Below, one piece after another: positions 23,330-33,946 of a stretch of DNA of 64,000 bases (its first letter is position 1; every line of letters begins with the position of its first letter). Location of the stretch: the NCBI GenBank assembly GCA_964036275.1, contig OZ038433.1, forward strand, positions 48,737,605 through 48,801,604, given 5' to 3'. The DNA comes from Litoditis marina. Taxonomy: Eukaryota > Nematoda > Chromadorea > Rhabditida > Rhabditidae. A program made the translations under genes and the position numbers. The notes under the pieces were generated by a model. The model saw nothing but the letters and a program-made list of their open reading frames with translations, made no database searches and had not been told where the DNA came from.

Positions 23330-23860
23330 ACAGGAAAGATAGCATCCATCAATCTACCTCAAACTTGGGTAATTAAACCGGATGGGGTTAATAAACATAC
23401 GTACTTAGATAACGTTTTCACGTGTTACACGTGGTGTGCCATGTAAAATTAAACACGCGTGAGTTACAGATATCGAAAAAAGCTGCATTCCACTCTACAT
23501 GAAACATGAAAAACACCCGAGATTCCCGATTTGTGACGCAATTTTTAAAGGACTGTGTATAGCAAATACCGGGCGCGGCGAGACCCATAACGCAATCAAA
23601 ATTAACTATGCCAACAAGCTGTATATACGTTACGCAGTATATACGTTATATTGTTAATATAATATTACCTAAACTTATACGGATTCACACATAGCATGTT
23701 TTACAACAAGAAAGCATTTTCTGTGTTTTCCTAAATGTTTTTTCAAAACTTTGTCGGTTTAGAACCAGAATGCACCTTCAACTTGGGTAACTAAACCGAC
23801 TGGTTGGAAAAATCGTCGACATACGTATTTAGTTCAGGTTTTCACATGTTACACGTAAAG
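23330..23860. repeat. Two diverged direct repeats inside the left arm
   Basis: The motif CAACTTGGGTAA(T/C)TAAACCG followed by TACGTA-TTAG...GTTTTCAC-TGTTACACGT occurs at about 23361-23435 and 23778-23860, roughly 415 bp apart. Mirrored copies lie in the right arm at about 34340-34430 and 34770-34845. A lone CAAGCTTGGGTAATTAAACCG at about 56590 outside the element suggests the motif is also dispersed. Confidence 0.55.
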
Positions 23861-24261
23861 TGTCGAGCAAATTTACGCCTGTAACCGGTAACAACAAGTT
23901 TTGTAAATAGTGACCGTAATTTCTTGCCATTTTCCCACTTTGTTTCAAAACTTTTATACTTTAACGGGAAAACTTCCTTACTTTTGTTGACATTTGTGTA
24001 CTTTAATGAAGTATCATCTTGGAATTCCCAGCACTGGTGTAATTATTGATCACCTTCTAAAAGAGTATCTATATTATTGAACAACACAACACAACACATC
24101 CAATTTTAACTACAAACTCTAAAGCATTTAATGGAGTCACCAAACGTGATTCCGTAATGCGTTTAACAACATGCAGTATTTTCTTGGAATTCGTAGTATT
24201 GGTAATAGAGACACGCGGTGTGTTGCGCACAAAACAAAAGTTTTTTGGGTTGATAATTTTA

Positions 24262-24975
24262 TTACAAAGTCGACAATTTTATATACAATCTTCTCCTTCC
24301 GGTTCCTTTCTGGCGGGTTCGCCTGGACATGGGAGCTGGCGCCGGAACTCCATAAACTCTATCGGCGGAACCGTTTGTTTTAGTCATTATTCTCCTGGCG
24401 CTTCTTGAGACTACCGGAGTCCACTGGTCGGCACTTTTATCCGATGCTGTATCGTAATTTTCGTTCTCATCGTGCTCAGATTCGGCCAACATTTCCAATT
24501 TAATAGGTTTTTCTTCCTTTTTCGCTATTGGCTGAATGTCGTAATTCACCTTGCTTCGCACGTGATTGTAAAACTCCTCCTAACCATACGGCATAAAATC
24601 AGTTTTGTACATTGCATAATCCAAGTTGGTATTTATGTTGGATCTTTCTATGACTCGGCCATCCAGCACAATTTCTTGCCTATCGTTCGTGCGAATCCCT
24701 TCAAATATCTTCCAGAAGTTCTTATCTTTAGTAGGTAATTTGTATGCTGGTACGACATCGTTCGAAGGCGGCTGTTCGATTCGGACAGTTGGTGGAACAT
24801 CAATAGATTCTAGAAAACCTCGCAACCGAGCCATCGCATCTTCATAAAGTGCAACTTTTTCGTAGTCGGCGAGAGTTGTGCTATGTAGTATATCGGACAT
24901 TCTCTGTTTCAGAGATGCTATATGTTTCTGATCCTCATTCAGAGGGGCAAGCATATACTTTCCGGTTGTTTTCAT
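24262..24975 (-). CDS. Maverick gene B, left-arm copy, broken by an in-frame TAG
   Basis: Mirror image of the gene at 33229-33942. The first part has 131 codons (24580-24975); TAG at 24580-24582 is followed in the same frame by an open stretch to a TAA at 24262-24264. The sequence is identical to the right-arm copy, stop included. See that entry for the protein description. Confidence 0.6.
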
Positions 24976-25109
24976 CTTCTCAAGTCACAAAAAGTAAAAG
25001 CTGTATTCGGAAATGCCGTAATATTCTGCGCGGGCAGATTAAATTGAGGGCTGGCTCCTGTAAGTGGTCTTAACGCAAGCACTTGGTTATTTGGCGGTTT
25101 GGTGCTCAT
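24972..25109 (-). CDS. 45-codon ORF upstream of gene B, left-arm copy
   Basis: Mirror of 33095-33232. Its TGA overlaps the ATG of gene B (ATGA). Probably not in the transcript if the TATA box at 25116-25123 sets the start about 30 bp downstream. Confidence 0.3.
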   Translation of the reverse strand: MSTKPPNNQVLALRPLTGASPQFNLPAQNITAFPNTAFTFCDLRR

Positions 25110-25115
25110 TGTCAC

Positions 25116-25123
25116 CTTTTATA
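25116..25123 (-). promoter_or_regulatory. TATA box of gene B, left-arm copy
   Basis: CTTTTATA on the plus strand, TATAAAAG on the coding strand, about 140 bp before the gene B ATG. Mirror of 33081-33088. Confidence 0.45.
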
Positions 25124-25276
25124 CTCTCCATATGTCACACTTTCGTCCAACTTTCAAAAAACAAACTTGCTGCGGTGTTGTGGTGGGTGTTATCCACAAG
25201 TTGCGGTGGGTGTTATTTTTTATTGTTAAAAGGAGCCATTCGACAACTAGTTAAATTGTTTATTCTATGAAAACAC

Positions 25277-25585
25277 TCATAATTGTAAGTTACAAGCTGT
25301 TAATGCTGGAATTATAATTGCTTCTATGTGATCCTGGGATAAGCGACGGAGTTGTCTTCTCGCCAAATCAGGACAGCGAATACTTGAAATGTCGTACAGG
25401 AGAGGTAGAATAGGTTTCAAAGTGTCCCTCTCAGAACAAGTTAGGAAAAGTTTGTCATTGTTCAAAATGTTATAAATAATCTCAACTAGGATATTTATCT
25501 GGGGAATCTGCGCTGTTTCAATTATAGTGCAATCGGACATGCACGTGAATAGGAACCCAGAATGTATGCTCAAGCGACTGGACAT
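25277..25585 (-). CDS. Maverick gene A, left-arm copy (102 aa)
   Basis: Mirror image of 32619-32927, identical in translation. TATA box at 25631-25637. See the right-arm entry. Confidence 0.6.
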   Translation of the reverse strand: MSSRLSIHSGFLFTCMSDCTIIETAQIPQINILVEIIYNILNNDKLFLTCSERDTLKPILPLLYDISSIRCPDLARRQLRRLSQDHIEAIIIPALTACNLQL

Positions 25586-25837
25586 AATCGTTGTTCGTGT
25601 TAAAATGATTCATTTGTCTAGTTTTGGTCGTTTTATAGCCAACTTGTGACATACATTGTAATGTTGTCAATCGCAAGTTTAGCACGCCTGCCTTCATCGA
25701 ATCTCGTTCAATGCATGGTTACGATGTAGTTTAGTGAACAACAAGTAAGACACCTTGTTGCGATAACCGCTTTCAGCGTACAAAATACGACACGCCTACT
25801 CTCCAAATAATAATTCACAACTAACAATCATTTTACA

Positions 25838-25905
25838 AACACCCACTTCTTAGGCAGCAGAGAGTTACAACAAGTAAGTCTCCATGCCTTTTCTATTCAA
25901 ATAAT
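25838..25905. repeat. Array-flanking ~70-bp motif, outer copy (left arm)
   Basis: CACCCACTTCTTAGGCA ... ACAACAAGTAAGT ... ATGCCTTTT aligns with the reverse complement of 28880-28948 (CACCCACTCATTAGGCA ... ACAATAAGTGAGT ... TGCCTTTT). The tandem array is thus bracketed by an inverted pair. The same pair is mirrored in the right arm. Confidence 0.65.
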
Positions 25906-25914
25906 TACGTACAA

Positions 25915-28720
25915 GTACACTTTTCCTTGCTAGGCCACGCCTAGGGTACATGAAAGTTACTTTTTCAACTTTTGTAACTTTCGAAACATTCCAAAGGCAA
26001 CATTTTATTTGTGTGTACCCACACTTTTCCTTGCTAGGCCACGCCCTGGGTACATTAAAGTTACTTTTTCAACTTTTGTAACTTTCGAAACATTCCAAAC
26101 ATTTTATTTGTGTGTACCCACACTTTTCTTTGCTAGGCCACCCCCTGGGTACATGAAAGTTACTTTTTTCAACTTTTGTAACTTTCGAAACATTCCAAAG
26201 GCACCATTTTATTTGTGTGTACCCACACTTTTCCTTGCTAGGCCACCCCCTAGGTACATGAAAGTTACTTTTTTCAACTTTTGTAACTTTCGAAACATTC
26301 CAAAGGCACCATTTTATTTGTGTGTACCCACACTTTTCCTTGCTAGGCCACCCTCTAGGTACATGAAAGTTACTTTTTTCAACTTTTGTAACTTTCGAAA
26401 CATTCGAAACATTTTATTTGTGTGTACCCACACTTTTCCTTGCTAGGCCACCCTCTAGGTACATGAAAGTTACTTTTTTCAACTTTTGTAACTTTCGAAA
26501 CATTCGAAACATTTTATTTGTGTGTACCCACACTTTTCCTTGCTAGGCCACCCCCTGGGTACATGAAAGTTACATTTTTCAACTTTTGTAACTTTCGAAA
26601 CATTCGAAACATTTTATTTGTGTGTACCCACACTTTTTCTTGCTAGGCCACCCCCTAGGTACATGAAAGTTACTTTTTCAACTTTTGTAACTTTCGAAAC
26701 ATTCGAAACATTTTATTTGTGTGTACCCACACTTTTCCTTGCTAGGCCACCCCCTAGGTACATGAAAGTTACTTTTCAACTTTTGTAACTTTCGAAACAT
26801 TCGAAACATTTTATTTGTGTGTACCCACACTTATCCTTGCTAGGCCACCCCCTGGGTACATGAAAGTTACTTTTTCAACTTTTGTAACTTTCGAAACAAT
26901 CCAAACATTTGATTTGTGTGTACCCACACTTATCCTTGCTAGGCCAGCCCCTGGGTACATGAAAGTTACTTTTTCAACTTTTGTAACTTTCGAAACATTC
27001 CAAACATTTTATTTGTGTGTACCCACACTTTTCCTTGCTAGGCCAGCCCCTGGGTACATGAAAGTTACTTTTTCAACCTTCGTAACTTTCGAAACATTCG
27101 AAACATTTTATTTGTGTGTACCCACACTTTTCCTTGCTAGGCCACCCTCTAGGTACATGAAAGTTACTTTTTTCAACTTTTGTAACTTTCGAAACATTCG
27201 AAACATTTTATTTGTGTGTACCCACACTTTTCCTTGCTAGGCCACCCTCTAGGTACATGAAAGTTACTTTTTTCAACTTTTGTAACTTTCGAAACATTCG
27301 AAACATTTTATTTGTGTGTACCCACACTTTTCCTTGCTAGGCCACCCCCCTAGGTACATGAAAGTTACTTTTTTCAACTTTTGTAACTTTCGAAACATTC
27401 GAAACATTTTATTTGTGTGTACCCACACTTTTCCTTGCTAGGCCACCCCCTGGGTACATGAAATATACATTTTTCAACTTTTGTAACTTTCGAAACATTC
27501 GAAACATTTTATTTGTGTGTACCCACACTTTTTCTTGCTAGGCCACCCCCTAGGTACATGAAAGTTACTTTTTCAACTTTTGTAACTTTCGAAACATTCG
27601 AAACATTTTATTTGTGTGTACCCACACTTTTCTTTGCTAGGCCGCCCCCTAGGTACATTAAAGTTACTTTTTCAACTTTTGTAACTTTCGAAACATTCCA
27701 AAGGCGCCAGTCTATTTGTGTGTACCCACACTTTTCCTTGCTAGGCCACCCCCTGGGTACATGAAAGTTACTTTTTCAACTTTTGTAACTTTCGAAACAA
27801 TCCAAACATTTTATTTGTGTGTACCCACACTTATCCTTGCTAGGCCAGCCCCTGGGTACATGAAAGTTACTTTTTCAACTTTTGTAACTTTCGAAACATT
27901 CCAAACATTTTATTTGTGTGTACCCACACTTTTCCTTGCTAGGCCAGCCCCTGGGTACATGAAAGTTACTTTTTCAACCTTCTTAACTTTCGAAACATTC
28001 GAAACATTTTATTTGTGTGTACCCACACTTTTCCTTGCTAGGCCACCCCCTGGGTACATGAAAGTTACTTTTGTAACTTTCGAAACATTCCAAACATTTT
28101 ATTTGTGTGTACCCACACTTTTCCTTGCTAGGCCACCCCCTGGGTACATGAAAGTTACTTTTTCAACTTTTGTAACTTTCGAAACAATCCAAACATTTTA
28201 TTTGTGTGTACCCACACTTTTCCTTGCTAGGCCACCCCCTGGGTACATGAAAGTTACTTTTTTCAACCTTCGTAACTTTCGAAACATTCGAAACATTTTA
28301 TTTGTGTGTACCCACACTTTTCCTTGCTAGGCCACCCCCTGGGTACATGAAAGTTACTTTTTCAACTTTTGTAACTTTCGAAACATTCCAAACATTTTAT
28401 TTGTGTGTACCCACACTTTTCCTTGCTAGGCCACCCCCTGGGTACATGAAAGTTACTTTTTCAACTTTTGTAACTTTCGAAACATTCGAAACATTTTATT
28501 TGTGTGTACCTACACTTTTCCTTGCTAGGCCACCCTGGGTACATGAAAGTTACTTTTTCAACTTTTGTAACTTTCGAAACATTCCAAACATTTCATTTGT
28601 GTGTACCCACACTTTTCTTTGCTAGGCCGCCCCCTAGGTACATTAAAGTTACTTTTTCAACTTTTGTAACTTTCGAAACATTCCAAAGGCGCCAGTCTAT
28701 TTGTGTGTACTCACATTTTT
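25915..28720 (+). repeat. Left-arm tandem array, about 28 units of ~99 bp
   Basis: The unit reads GTGTGTACCCACACTTTTCC, TTGCTAGGCCACCCCCTGGG, TACATGAAAGTTAC, a T run, CAACTTTTGTAACTTTCGAA, ACATTCGAAACATTTTATTT. Each unit contains its own small inverted repeats (GAAAGTTAC / GTAACTTTC and GTGTG...CACAC). Variants end in CATTCCAAAGGCACC or CATTCGAAACA. Because 99 is a multiple of three, units without a T-run length change stay in frame and give spurious repetitive open frames (CVPTLFLARPPPGYMKVTF and so on). I do not regard these as proteins. Confidence 0.95.
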
Positions 28721-28879
28721 CCTGGACAGGCCCTTACTTAGGTGAAAGTTATTTTATCCCCTTTGGAACTTTCCAGTTTTCCAAAACTCTACTTTCACTT
28801 CGGTCTTTCACATTGTTTGTGGTGGGCTCATCGCCACGTCAGGCATTTTATGCCTAATACTCATTGTTGTTGGAACTGA

Positions 28880-28948
28880 ATTGTAAAATAAAAGGCACAT
28901 CGAACTCACTTATTGTGAGTTCTCAATGCCTAATGAGTGGGTGTTGAA
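28880..28948. repeat. Array-flanking ~70-bp motif, inner copy (left arm)
   Basis: Inverted counterpart of 25838-25905. It also contains its own short hairpin around TCACTTATTGTGAG. Confidence 0.6.
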
Positions 28949-29008
28949 AATTTATGTTATTTTCTTTCTTTTTTGTTTTCATTTAGTTATTGCTCCGCGG
29001 TGCGGAGC

Positions 29009-29199
29009 GGTTGAAGAAGTTATCTGCATAACAATCAACTGAGTTTGTCGTGAATGAATCACAGAAAATTGAGAGGGCCGTCTGGAAAAAGCCTGTTAGA
29101 AGGTTAGCTTTCTTGTTTTCCGAATGAACGCGGGAAAACTGAGTAATTAAGTTGAACGCCTTCATCCAGGTGGTTAAAATTTGAGAGTTTCAAAACACA
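29009..29199. other. Central loop of the giant palindrome (191 bp)
   Basis: The only part of the Maverick-derived element present once. It is bounded by GCTCCGCGGTGCGGAGC on the left and GCTCCGCACCGCGGAGC on the right, each a small GC hairpin in itself. A short minus-strand open frame crosses the loop but shows no family features. The loop should mark where the parental element was copied back on itself. Confidence 0.8.
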
Positions 29200-29483
29200 G
29201 CTCCGCACCGCGGAGCAATAACTAAATCAAAACAAAAAAAGAAAATAACATAAATTTTCAACACCCACTCATTAGGCATTGAGAACTCACAATAAGTGAG
29301 TTCGATGTGCCTTTTATTTTACAATTCAGTTCCAAAACAATGAGTATTAGGCATAAAATGCCTGACGTGGCGATGAGCCCACCACAAACAATGTGAAAGA
29401 CCGAAGTGAAAGTAGAGTTTTGGAAAACTGGAAAGTTCCAAAGGGGATAAAATAACTTTCACCTAAGTAAGGGCCTGTCCAGG

Positions 29484-32290
29484 AAAAATGTGAGTACACA
29501 CAAATAGACTGGCGCCTTTGGAATGTTTCGAAAGTTACAAAAGTTGAAAAAGTAACTTTAATGTACCTAGGGGGCGGCCTAGCAAAGAAAAGTGTGGGTA
29601 CACACAAATGAAATGTTTGGAATGTTTCGAAAGTTACAAAAGTTGAAAAAGTAACTTTCATGTACCCAGGGTGGCCTAGCAAGGAAAAGTGTAGGTACAC
29701 ACAAATAAAATGTTTCGAATGTTTCGAAAGTTACAAAAGTTGAAAAAGTAACTTTCATGTACCCAGGGGGTGGCCTAGCAAGGAAAAGTGTGGGTACACA
29801 CAAATAAAATGTTTGGAATGTTTCGAAAGTTACAAAAGTTGAAAAAGTAACTTTCATGTACCCAGGGGGTGGCCTAGCAAGGAAAAGTGTGGGTACACAC
29901 AAATAAAATGTTTCGAATGTTTCGAAAGTTACGAAGGTTGAAAAAAGTAACTTTCATGTACCCAGGGGGTGGCCTAGCAAGGAAAAGTGTGGGTACACAC
30001 AAATAAAATGTTTGGATTGTTTCGAAAGTTACAAAAGTTGAAAAAGTAACTTTCATGTACCCAGGGGGTGGCCTAGCAAGGAAAAGTGTGGGTACACACA
30101 AATAAAATGTTTGGAATGTTTCGAAAGTTACAAAAGTAACTTTCATGTACCCAGGGGGTGGCCTAGCAAGGAAAAGTGTGGGTACACACAAATAAAATGT
30201 TTCGAATGTTTCGAAAGTTAAGAAGGTTGAAAAAGTAACTTTCATGTACCCAGGGGCTGGCCTAGCAAGGAAAAGTGTGGGTACACACAAATAAAATGTT
30301 TGGAATGTTTCGAAAGTTACAAAAGTTGAAAAAGTAACTTTCATGTACCCAGGGGCTGGCCTAGCAAGGATAAGTGTGGGTACACACAAATAAAATGTTT
30401 GGATTGTTTCGAAAGTTACAAAAGTTGAAAAAGTAACTTTCATGTACCCAGGGGGTGGCCTAGCAAGGAAAAGTGTGGGTACACACAAATAGACTGGCGC
30501 CTTTGGAATGTTTCGAAAGTTACAAAAGTTGAAAAAGTAACTTTAATGTACCTAGGGGGCGGCCTAGCAAAGAAAAGTGTGGGTACACACAAATAAAATG
30601 TTTCGAATGTTTCGAAAGTTACAAAAGTTGAAAAAGTAACTTTCATGTACCTAGGGGGTGGCCTAGCAAGAAAAAGTGTGGGTACACACAAATAAAATGT
30701 TTCGAATGTTTCGAAAGTTACAAAAGTTGAAAAATGTATATTTCATGTACCCAGGGGGTGGCCTAGCAAGGAAAAGTGTGGGTACACACAAATAAAATGT
30801 TTCGAATGTTTCGAAAGTTACAAAAGTTGAAAAAAGTAACTTTCATGTACCTAGGGGGGTGGCCTAGCAAGGAAAAGTGTGGGTACACACAAATAAAATG
30901 TTTCGAATGTTTCGAAAGTTACAAAAGTTGAAAAAAGTAACTTTCATGTACCTAGAGGGTGGCCTAGCAAGGAAAAGTGTGGGTACACACAAATAAAATG
31001 TTTCGAATGTTTCGAAAGTTACAAAAGTTGAAAAAAGTAACTTTCATGTACCTAGAGGGTGGCCTAGCAAGGAAAAGTGTGGGTACACACAAATAAAATG
31101 TTTCGAATGTTTCGAAAGTTACGAAGGTTGAAAAAGTAACTTTCATGTACCCAGGGGCTGGCCTAGCAAGGAAAAGTGTGGGTACACACAAATAAAATGT
31201 TTGGAATGTTTCGAAAGTTACAAAAGTTGAAAAAGTAACTTTCATGTACCCAGGGGCTGGCCTAGCAAGGATAAGTGTGGGTACACACAAATAAAATGTT
31301 TGGATTGTTTCGAAAGTTACAAAAGTTGAAAAAGTAACTTTCATGTACCCAGGGGGTGGCCTAGCAAGGATAAGTGTGGGTACACACAAATAAAATGTTT
31401 CGAATGTTTCGAAAGTTACAAAAGTTGAAAAGTAACTTTCATGTACCTAGGGGGTGGCCTAGCAAGGAAAAGTGTGGGTACACACAAATAAAATGTTTCG
31501 AATGTTTCGAAAGTTACAAAAGTTGAAAAAGTAACTTTCATGTACCTAGGGGGTGGCCTAGCAAGAAAAAGTGTGGGTACACACAAATAAAATGTTTCGA
31601 ATGTTTCGAAAGTTACAAAAGTTGAAAAATGTAACTTTCATGTACCCAGGGGGTGGCCTAGCAAGGAAAAGTGTGGGTACACACAAATAAAATGTTTCGA
31701 ATGTTTCGAAAGTTACAAAAGTTGAAAAAAGTAACTTTCATGTACCTAGAGGGTGGCCTAGCAAGGAAAAGTGTGGGTACACACAAATAAAATGTTTCGA
31801 ATGTTTCGAAAGTTACAAAAGTTGAAAAAAGTAACTTTCATGTACCTAGAGGGTGGCCTAGCAAGGAAAAGTGTGGGTACACACAAATAAAATGGTGCCT
31901 TTGGAATGTTTCGAAAGTTACAAAAGTTGAAAAAAGTAACTTTCATGTACCTAGGGGGTGGCCTAGCAAGGAAAAGTGTGGGTACACACAAATAAAATGG
32001 TGCCTTTGGAATGTTTCGAAAGTTACAAAAGTTGAAAAAAGTAACTTTCATGTACCCAGGGGGTGGCCTAGCAAAGAAAAGTGTGGGTACACACAAATAA
32101 AATGTTTGGAATGTTTCGAAAGTTACAAAAGTTGAAAAAGTAACTTTAATGTACCCAGGGCGTGGCCTAGCAAGGAAAAGTGTGGGTACACACAAATAAA
32201 ATGTTGCCTTTGGAATGTTTCGAAAGTTACAAAAGTTGAAAAAGTAACTTTCATGTACCCTAGGCGTGGCCTAGCAAGGAAAAGTGTACT
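29484..32290 (-). repeat. Right-arm tandem array, about 28 units of ~99 bp
   Basis: Mirror of the array at 25915-28720, with the same order of unit variants and the same unit-length differences. Only one clear substitution distinguishes the two (a T-to-G change in the left copy near 26909). Flanking inverted motifs lie at about 29262-29330 and 32300-32366. Confidence 0.95.
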
Positions 32291-32566
32291 TGTACGTAAT
32301 TATTTGAATAGAAAAGGCATGGAGACTTACTTGTTGTAACTCTCTGCTGCCTAAGAAGTGGGTGTTTGTAAAATGATTGTTAGTTGTGAATTATTATTTG
32401 GAGAGTAGGCGTGTCGTATTTTGTACGCTGAAAGCGGTTATCGCAACAAGGTGTCTTACTTGTTGTTCACTAAACTACATCGTAACCATGCATTGAACGA
32501 GATTCGATGAAGGCAGGCGTGCTAAACTTGCGATTGACAACATTACAATGTATGTCACAAGTTGGC

Positions 32567-32573
32567 TATAAAA
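32567..32573 (+). promoter_or_regulatory. TATA box of gene A, right-arm copy
   Basis: TATAAAA 52 bp before the gene A ATG. The spacing suits transcription starting at about 32597. A different-frame ATG at 32591 opens a 31-codon frame but would fall at or before the start site. Confidence 0.5.
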
Positions 32574-32618
32574 CGACCAAAACTAGACAAATGAATCATT
32601 TTAACACGAACAACGATT

Positions 32619-32927
32619 ATGTCCAGTCGCTTGAGCATACATTCTGGGTTCCTATTCACGTGCATGTCCGATTGCACTATAATTGAAACAGCGCAGATTC
32701 CCCAGATAAATATCCTAGTTGAGATTATTTATAACATTTTGAACAATGACAAACTTTTCCTAACTTGTTCTGAGAGGGACACTTTGAAACCTATTCTACC
32801 TCTCCTGTACGACATTTCAAGTATTCGCTGTCCTGATTTGGCGAGAAGACAACTCCGTCGCTTATCCCAGGATCACATAGAAGCAATTATAATTCCAGCA
32901 TTAACAGCTTGTAACTTACAATTATGA
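32619..32927 (+). CDS. Maverick gene A: small protein, 102 aa
   Basis: An open frame of 102 codons directly after a TATA box, followed by AATAAA at 32940-32945, so it has its own compact transcription unit. The middle contains a helix-like NILVEIIYNILNN, then ERDTLKPILPLL, then a basic patch (LARRQLRRLS) and a hydrophobic end (IIIPAL). From memory, the pattern of a helical segment, a basic patch and a short hydrophobic tail resembles a small uncharacterised protein common in animal Mavericks, but I cannot confirm this. No enzyme motif, signal peptide or metal site. Expressed toward the outer end of the arm, like gene B. Confidence 0.6.
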   Translation: MSSRLSIHSGFLFTCMSDCTIIETAQIPQINILVEIIYNILNNDKLFLTCSERDTLKPILPLLYDISSIRCPDLARRQLRRLSQDHIEAIIIPALTACNLQL

Positions 32928-32939
32928 GTGTTTTCATAG

Positions 32940-32945
32940 AATAAA
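32940..32945 (+). terminator. Poly(A) signal of gene A, right-arm copy
   Basis: AATAAA 13 bp after the gene A stop codon; mirrored on the minus strand at 25259-25264. Confidence 0.5.
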
Positions 32946-33080
32946 CAATTTAACTAGTTGTCGAATGGCTCCTTTTAACAATAAAAAATAACACCCACCG
33001 CAACTTGTGGATAACACCCACCACAACACCGCAGCAAGTTTGTTTTTTGAAAGTTGGACGAAAGTGTGACATATGGAGAG

Positions 33081-33088
33081 TATAAAAG
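33081..33088 (+). promoter_or_regulatory. TATA box of gene B, right-arm copy
   Basis: TATAAAAG, 148 bp before the gene B ATG. Transcription from about 33110 would make the gene B ATG at 33229 the first start codon. Confidence 0.5.
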
Positions 33089-33094
33089 GTGACA

Positions 33095-33232
33095 ATGAGC
33101 ACCAAACCGCCAAATAACCAAGTGCTTGCGTTAAGACCACTTACAGGAGCCAGCCCTCAATTTAATCTGCCCGCGCAGAATATTACGGCATTTCCGAATA
33201 CAGCTTTTACTTTTTGTGACTTGAGAAGATGA
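33095..33232 (+). CDS. 45-codon ORF upstream of gene B, right-arm copy
   Basis: Begins MSTKPPNNQVLALRPL and ends with a TGA that overlaps the gene B ATG as ATGA. Its composition (Pro, Asn, Thr rich) is protein-like. It may be a small gene, a remnant of an N-terminal part of gene B in another frame, or nothing; its ATG lies only about 14 bp past the TATA box. Confidence 0.35.
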   Translation: MSTKPPNNQVLALRPLTGASPQFNLPAQNITAFPNTAFTFCDLRR

Positions 33233-33942
33233 AAACAACCGGAAAGTATATGCTTGCCCCTCTGAATGAGGATCAGAAACATATAGCATCTCTGAAACAG
33301 AGAATGTCCGATATACTACATAGCACAACTCTCGCCGACTACGAAAAAGTTGCACTTTATGAAGATGCGATGGCTCGGTTGCGAGGTTTTCTAGAATCTA
33401 TTGATGTTCCACCAACTGTCCGAATCGAACAGCCGCCTTCGAACGATGTCGTACCAGCATACAAATTACCTACTAAAGATAAGAACTTCTGGAAGATATT
33501 TGAAGGGATTCGCACGAACGATAGGCAAGAAATTGTGCTGGATGGCCGAGTCATAGAAAGATCCAACATAAATACCAACTTGGATTATGCAATGTACAAA
33601 ACTGATTTTATGCCGTATGGTTAGGAGGAGTTTTACAATCACGTGCGAAGCAAGGTGAATTACGACATTCAGCCAATAGCGAAAAAGGAAGAAAAACCTA
33701 TTAAATTGGAAATGTTGGCCGAATCTGAGCACGATGAGAACGAAAATTACGATACAGCATCGGATAAAAGTGCCGACCAGTGGACTCCGGTAGTCTCAAG
33801 AAGCGCCAGGAGAATAATGACTAAAACAAACGGTTCCGCCGATAGAGTTTATGGAGTTCCGGCGCCAGCTCCCATGTCCAGGCGAACCCGCCAGAAAGGA
33901 ACCGGAAGGAGAAGATTGTATATAAAATTGTCGACTTTGTAA
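33229..33942 (+). CDS. Maverick gene B: 237-codon frame with internal TAG
   Basis: ATG at 33229 opens 131 codons to TAG at 33622-33624. The same frame then runs open to TAA at 33940-33942, whose last bases overlap an AATAAA at 33941-33946. The N-terminal part has a helical, charged pattern (LKQRMSDILHSTTLADYEKV, ALYEDAMARLRGFL); the C-terminal part is acidic, then ends in a strongly basic tail (RRTRQKGTGRRR). A helix with DYEKV-LY followed by a basic C terminus recalls, from memory, a small conserved protein of animal Mavericks, perhaps a virion component; not confirmed. The TAG is identical in both arms. It may be a disabling mutation fixed before the arms duplicated, or a readthrough site. 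The continuous frame after it shows that it is recent or tolerated. Confidence 0.6.
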
Positions 33943-33946
33943 TAAA
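33941..33946 (+). terminator. Poly(A) signal overlapping the gene B stop codon
   Basis: TTGTAATAAAAT: TAA ends at 33942 while AATAAA starts at 33941. Such compactness is typical of virus-like genomes. Confidence 0.5.

Larger units (their letters stand above)
22736..29008 (+). repeat. Left arm of the giant palindrome (6273 bp)
   Basis: Matches the reverse complement of 29200-35385 plus 47037-47120. Between 22930 and 28857 every left position p pairs with 58204-p on the right with no gap. Differences I can see are one substitution near 26909, a one-base length change in an A/T run near 22905-22910, small indels near 28868 and 28960-28975, and a C/G change near 28980. From the end inward the arm holds 1.5 kb of noncoding DNA, gene B (minus), gene A (minus), then the tandem array. 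Confidence 0.95.

Noticed and set aside
25915..28720. CRISPR-like array
   Set aside because: Regular repeats without unique spacers, in a nematode nuclear context; it is a satellite array.
26009..32195. Repetitive open frames of 83-204 codons in the tandem arrays (CVPTLFLARPPPGYMKVTF type)
   Set aside because: They arise because the 99-bp unit is a multiple of three and lacks stops in one frame. Frames break wherever a T run changes length, starts fall at arbitrary units, and both arms give mirror copies. There is no sign of selection on protein.
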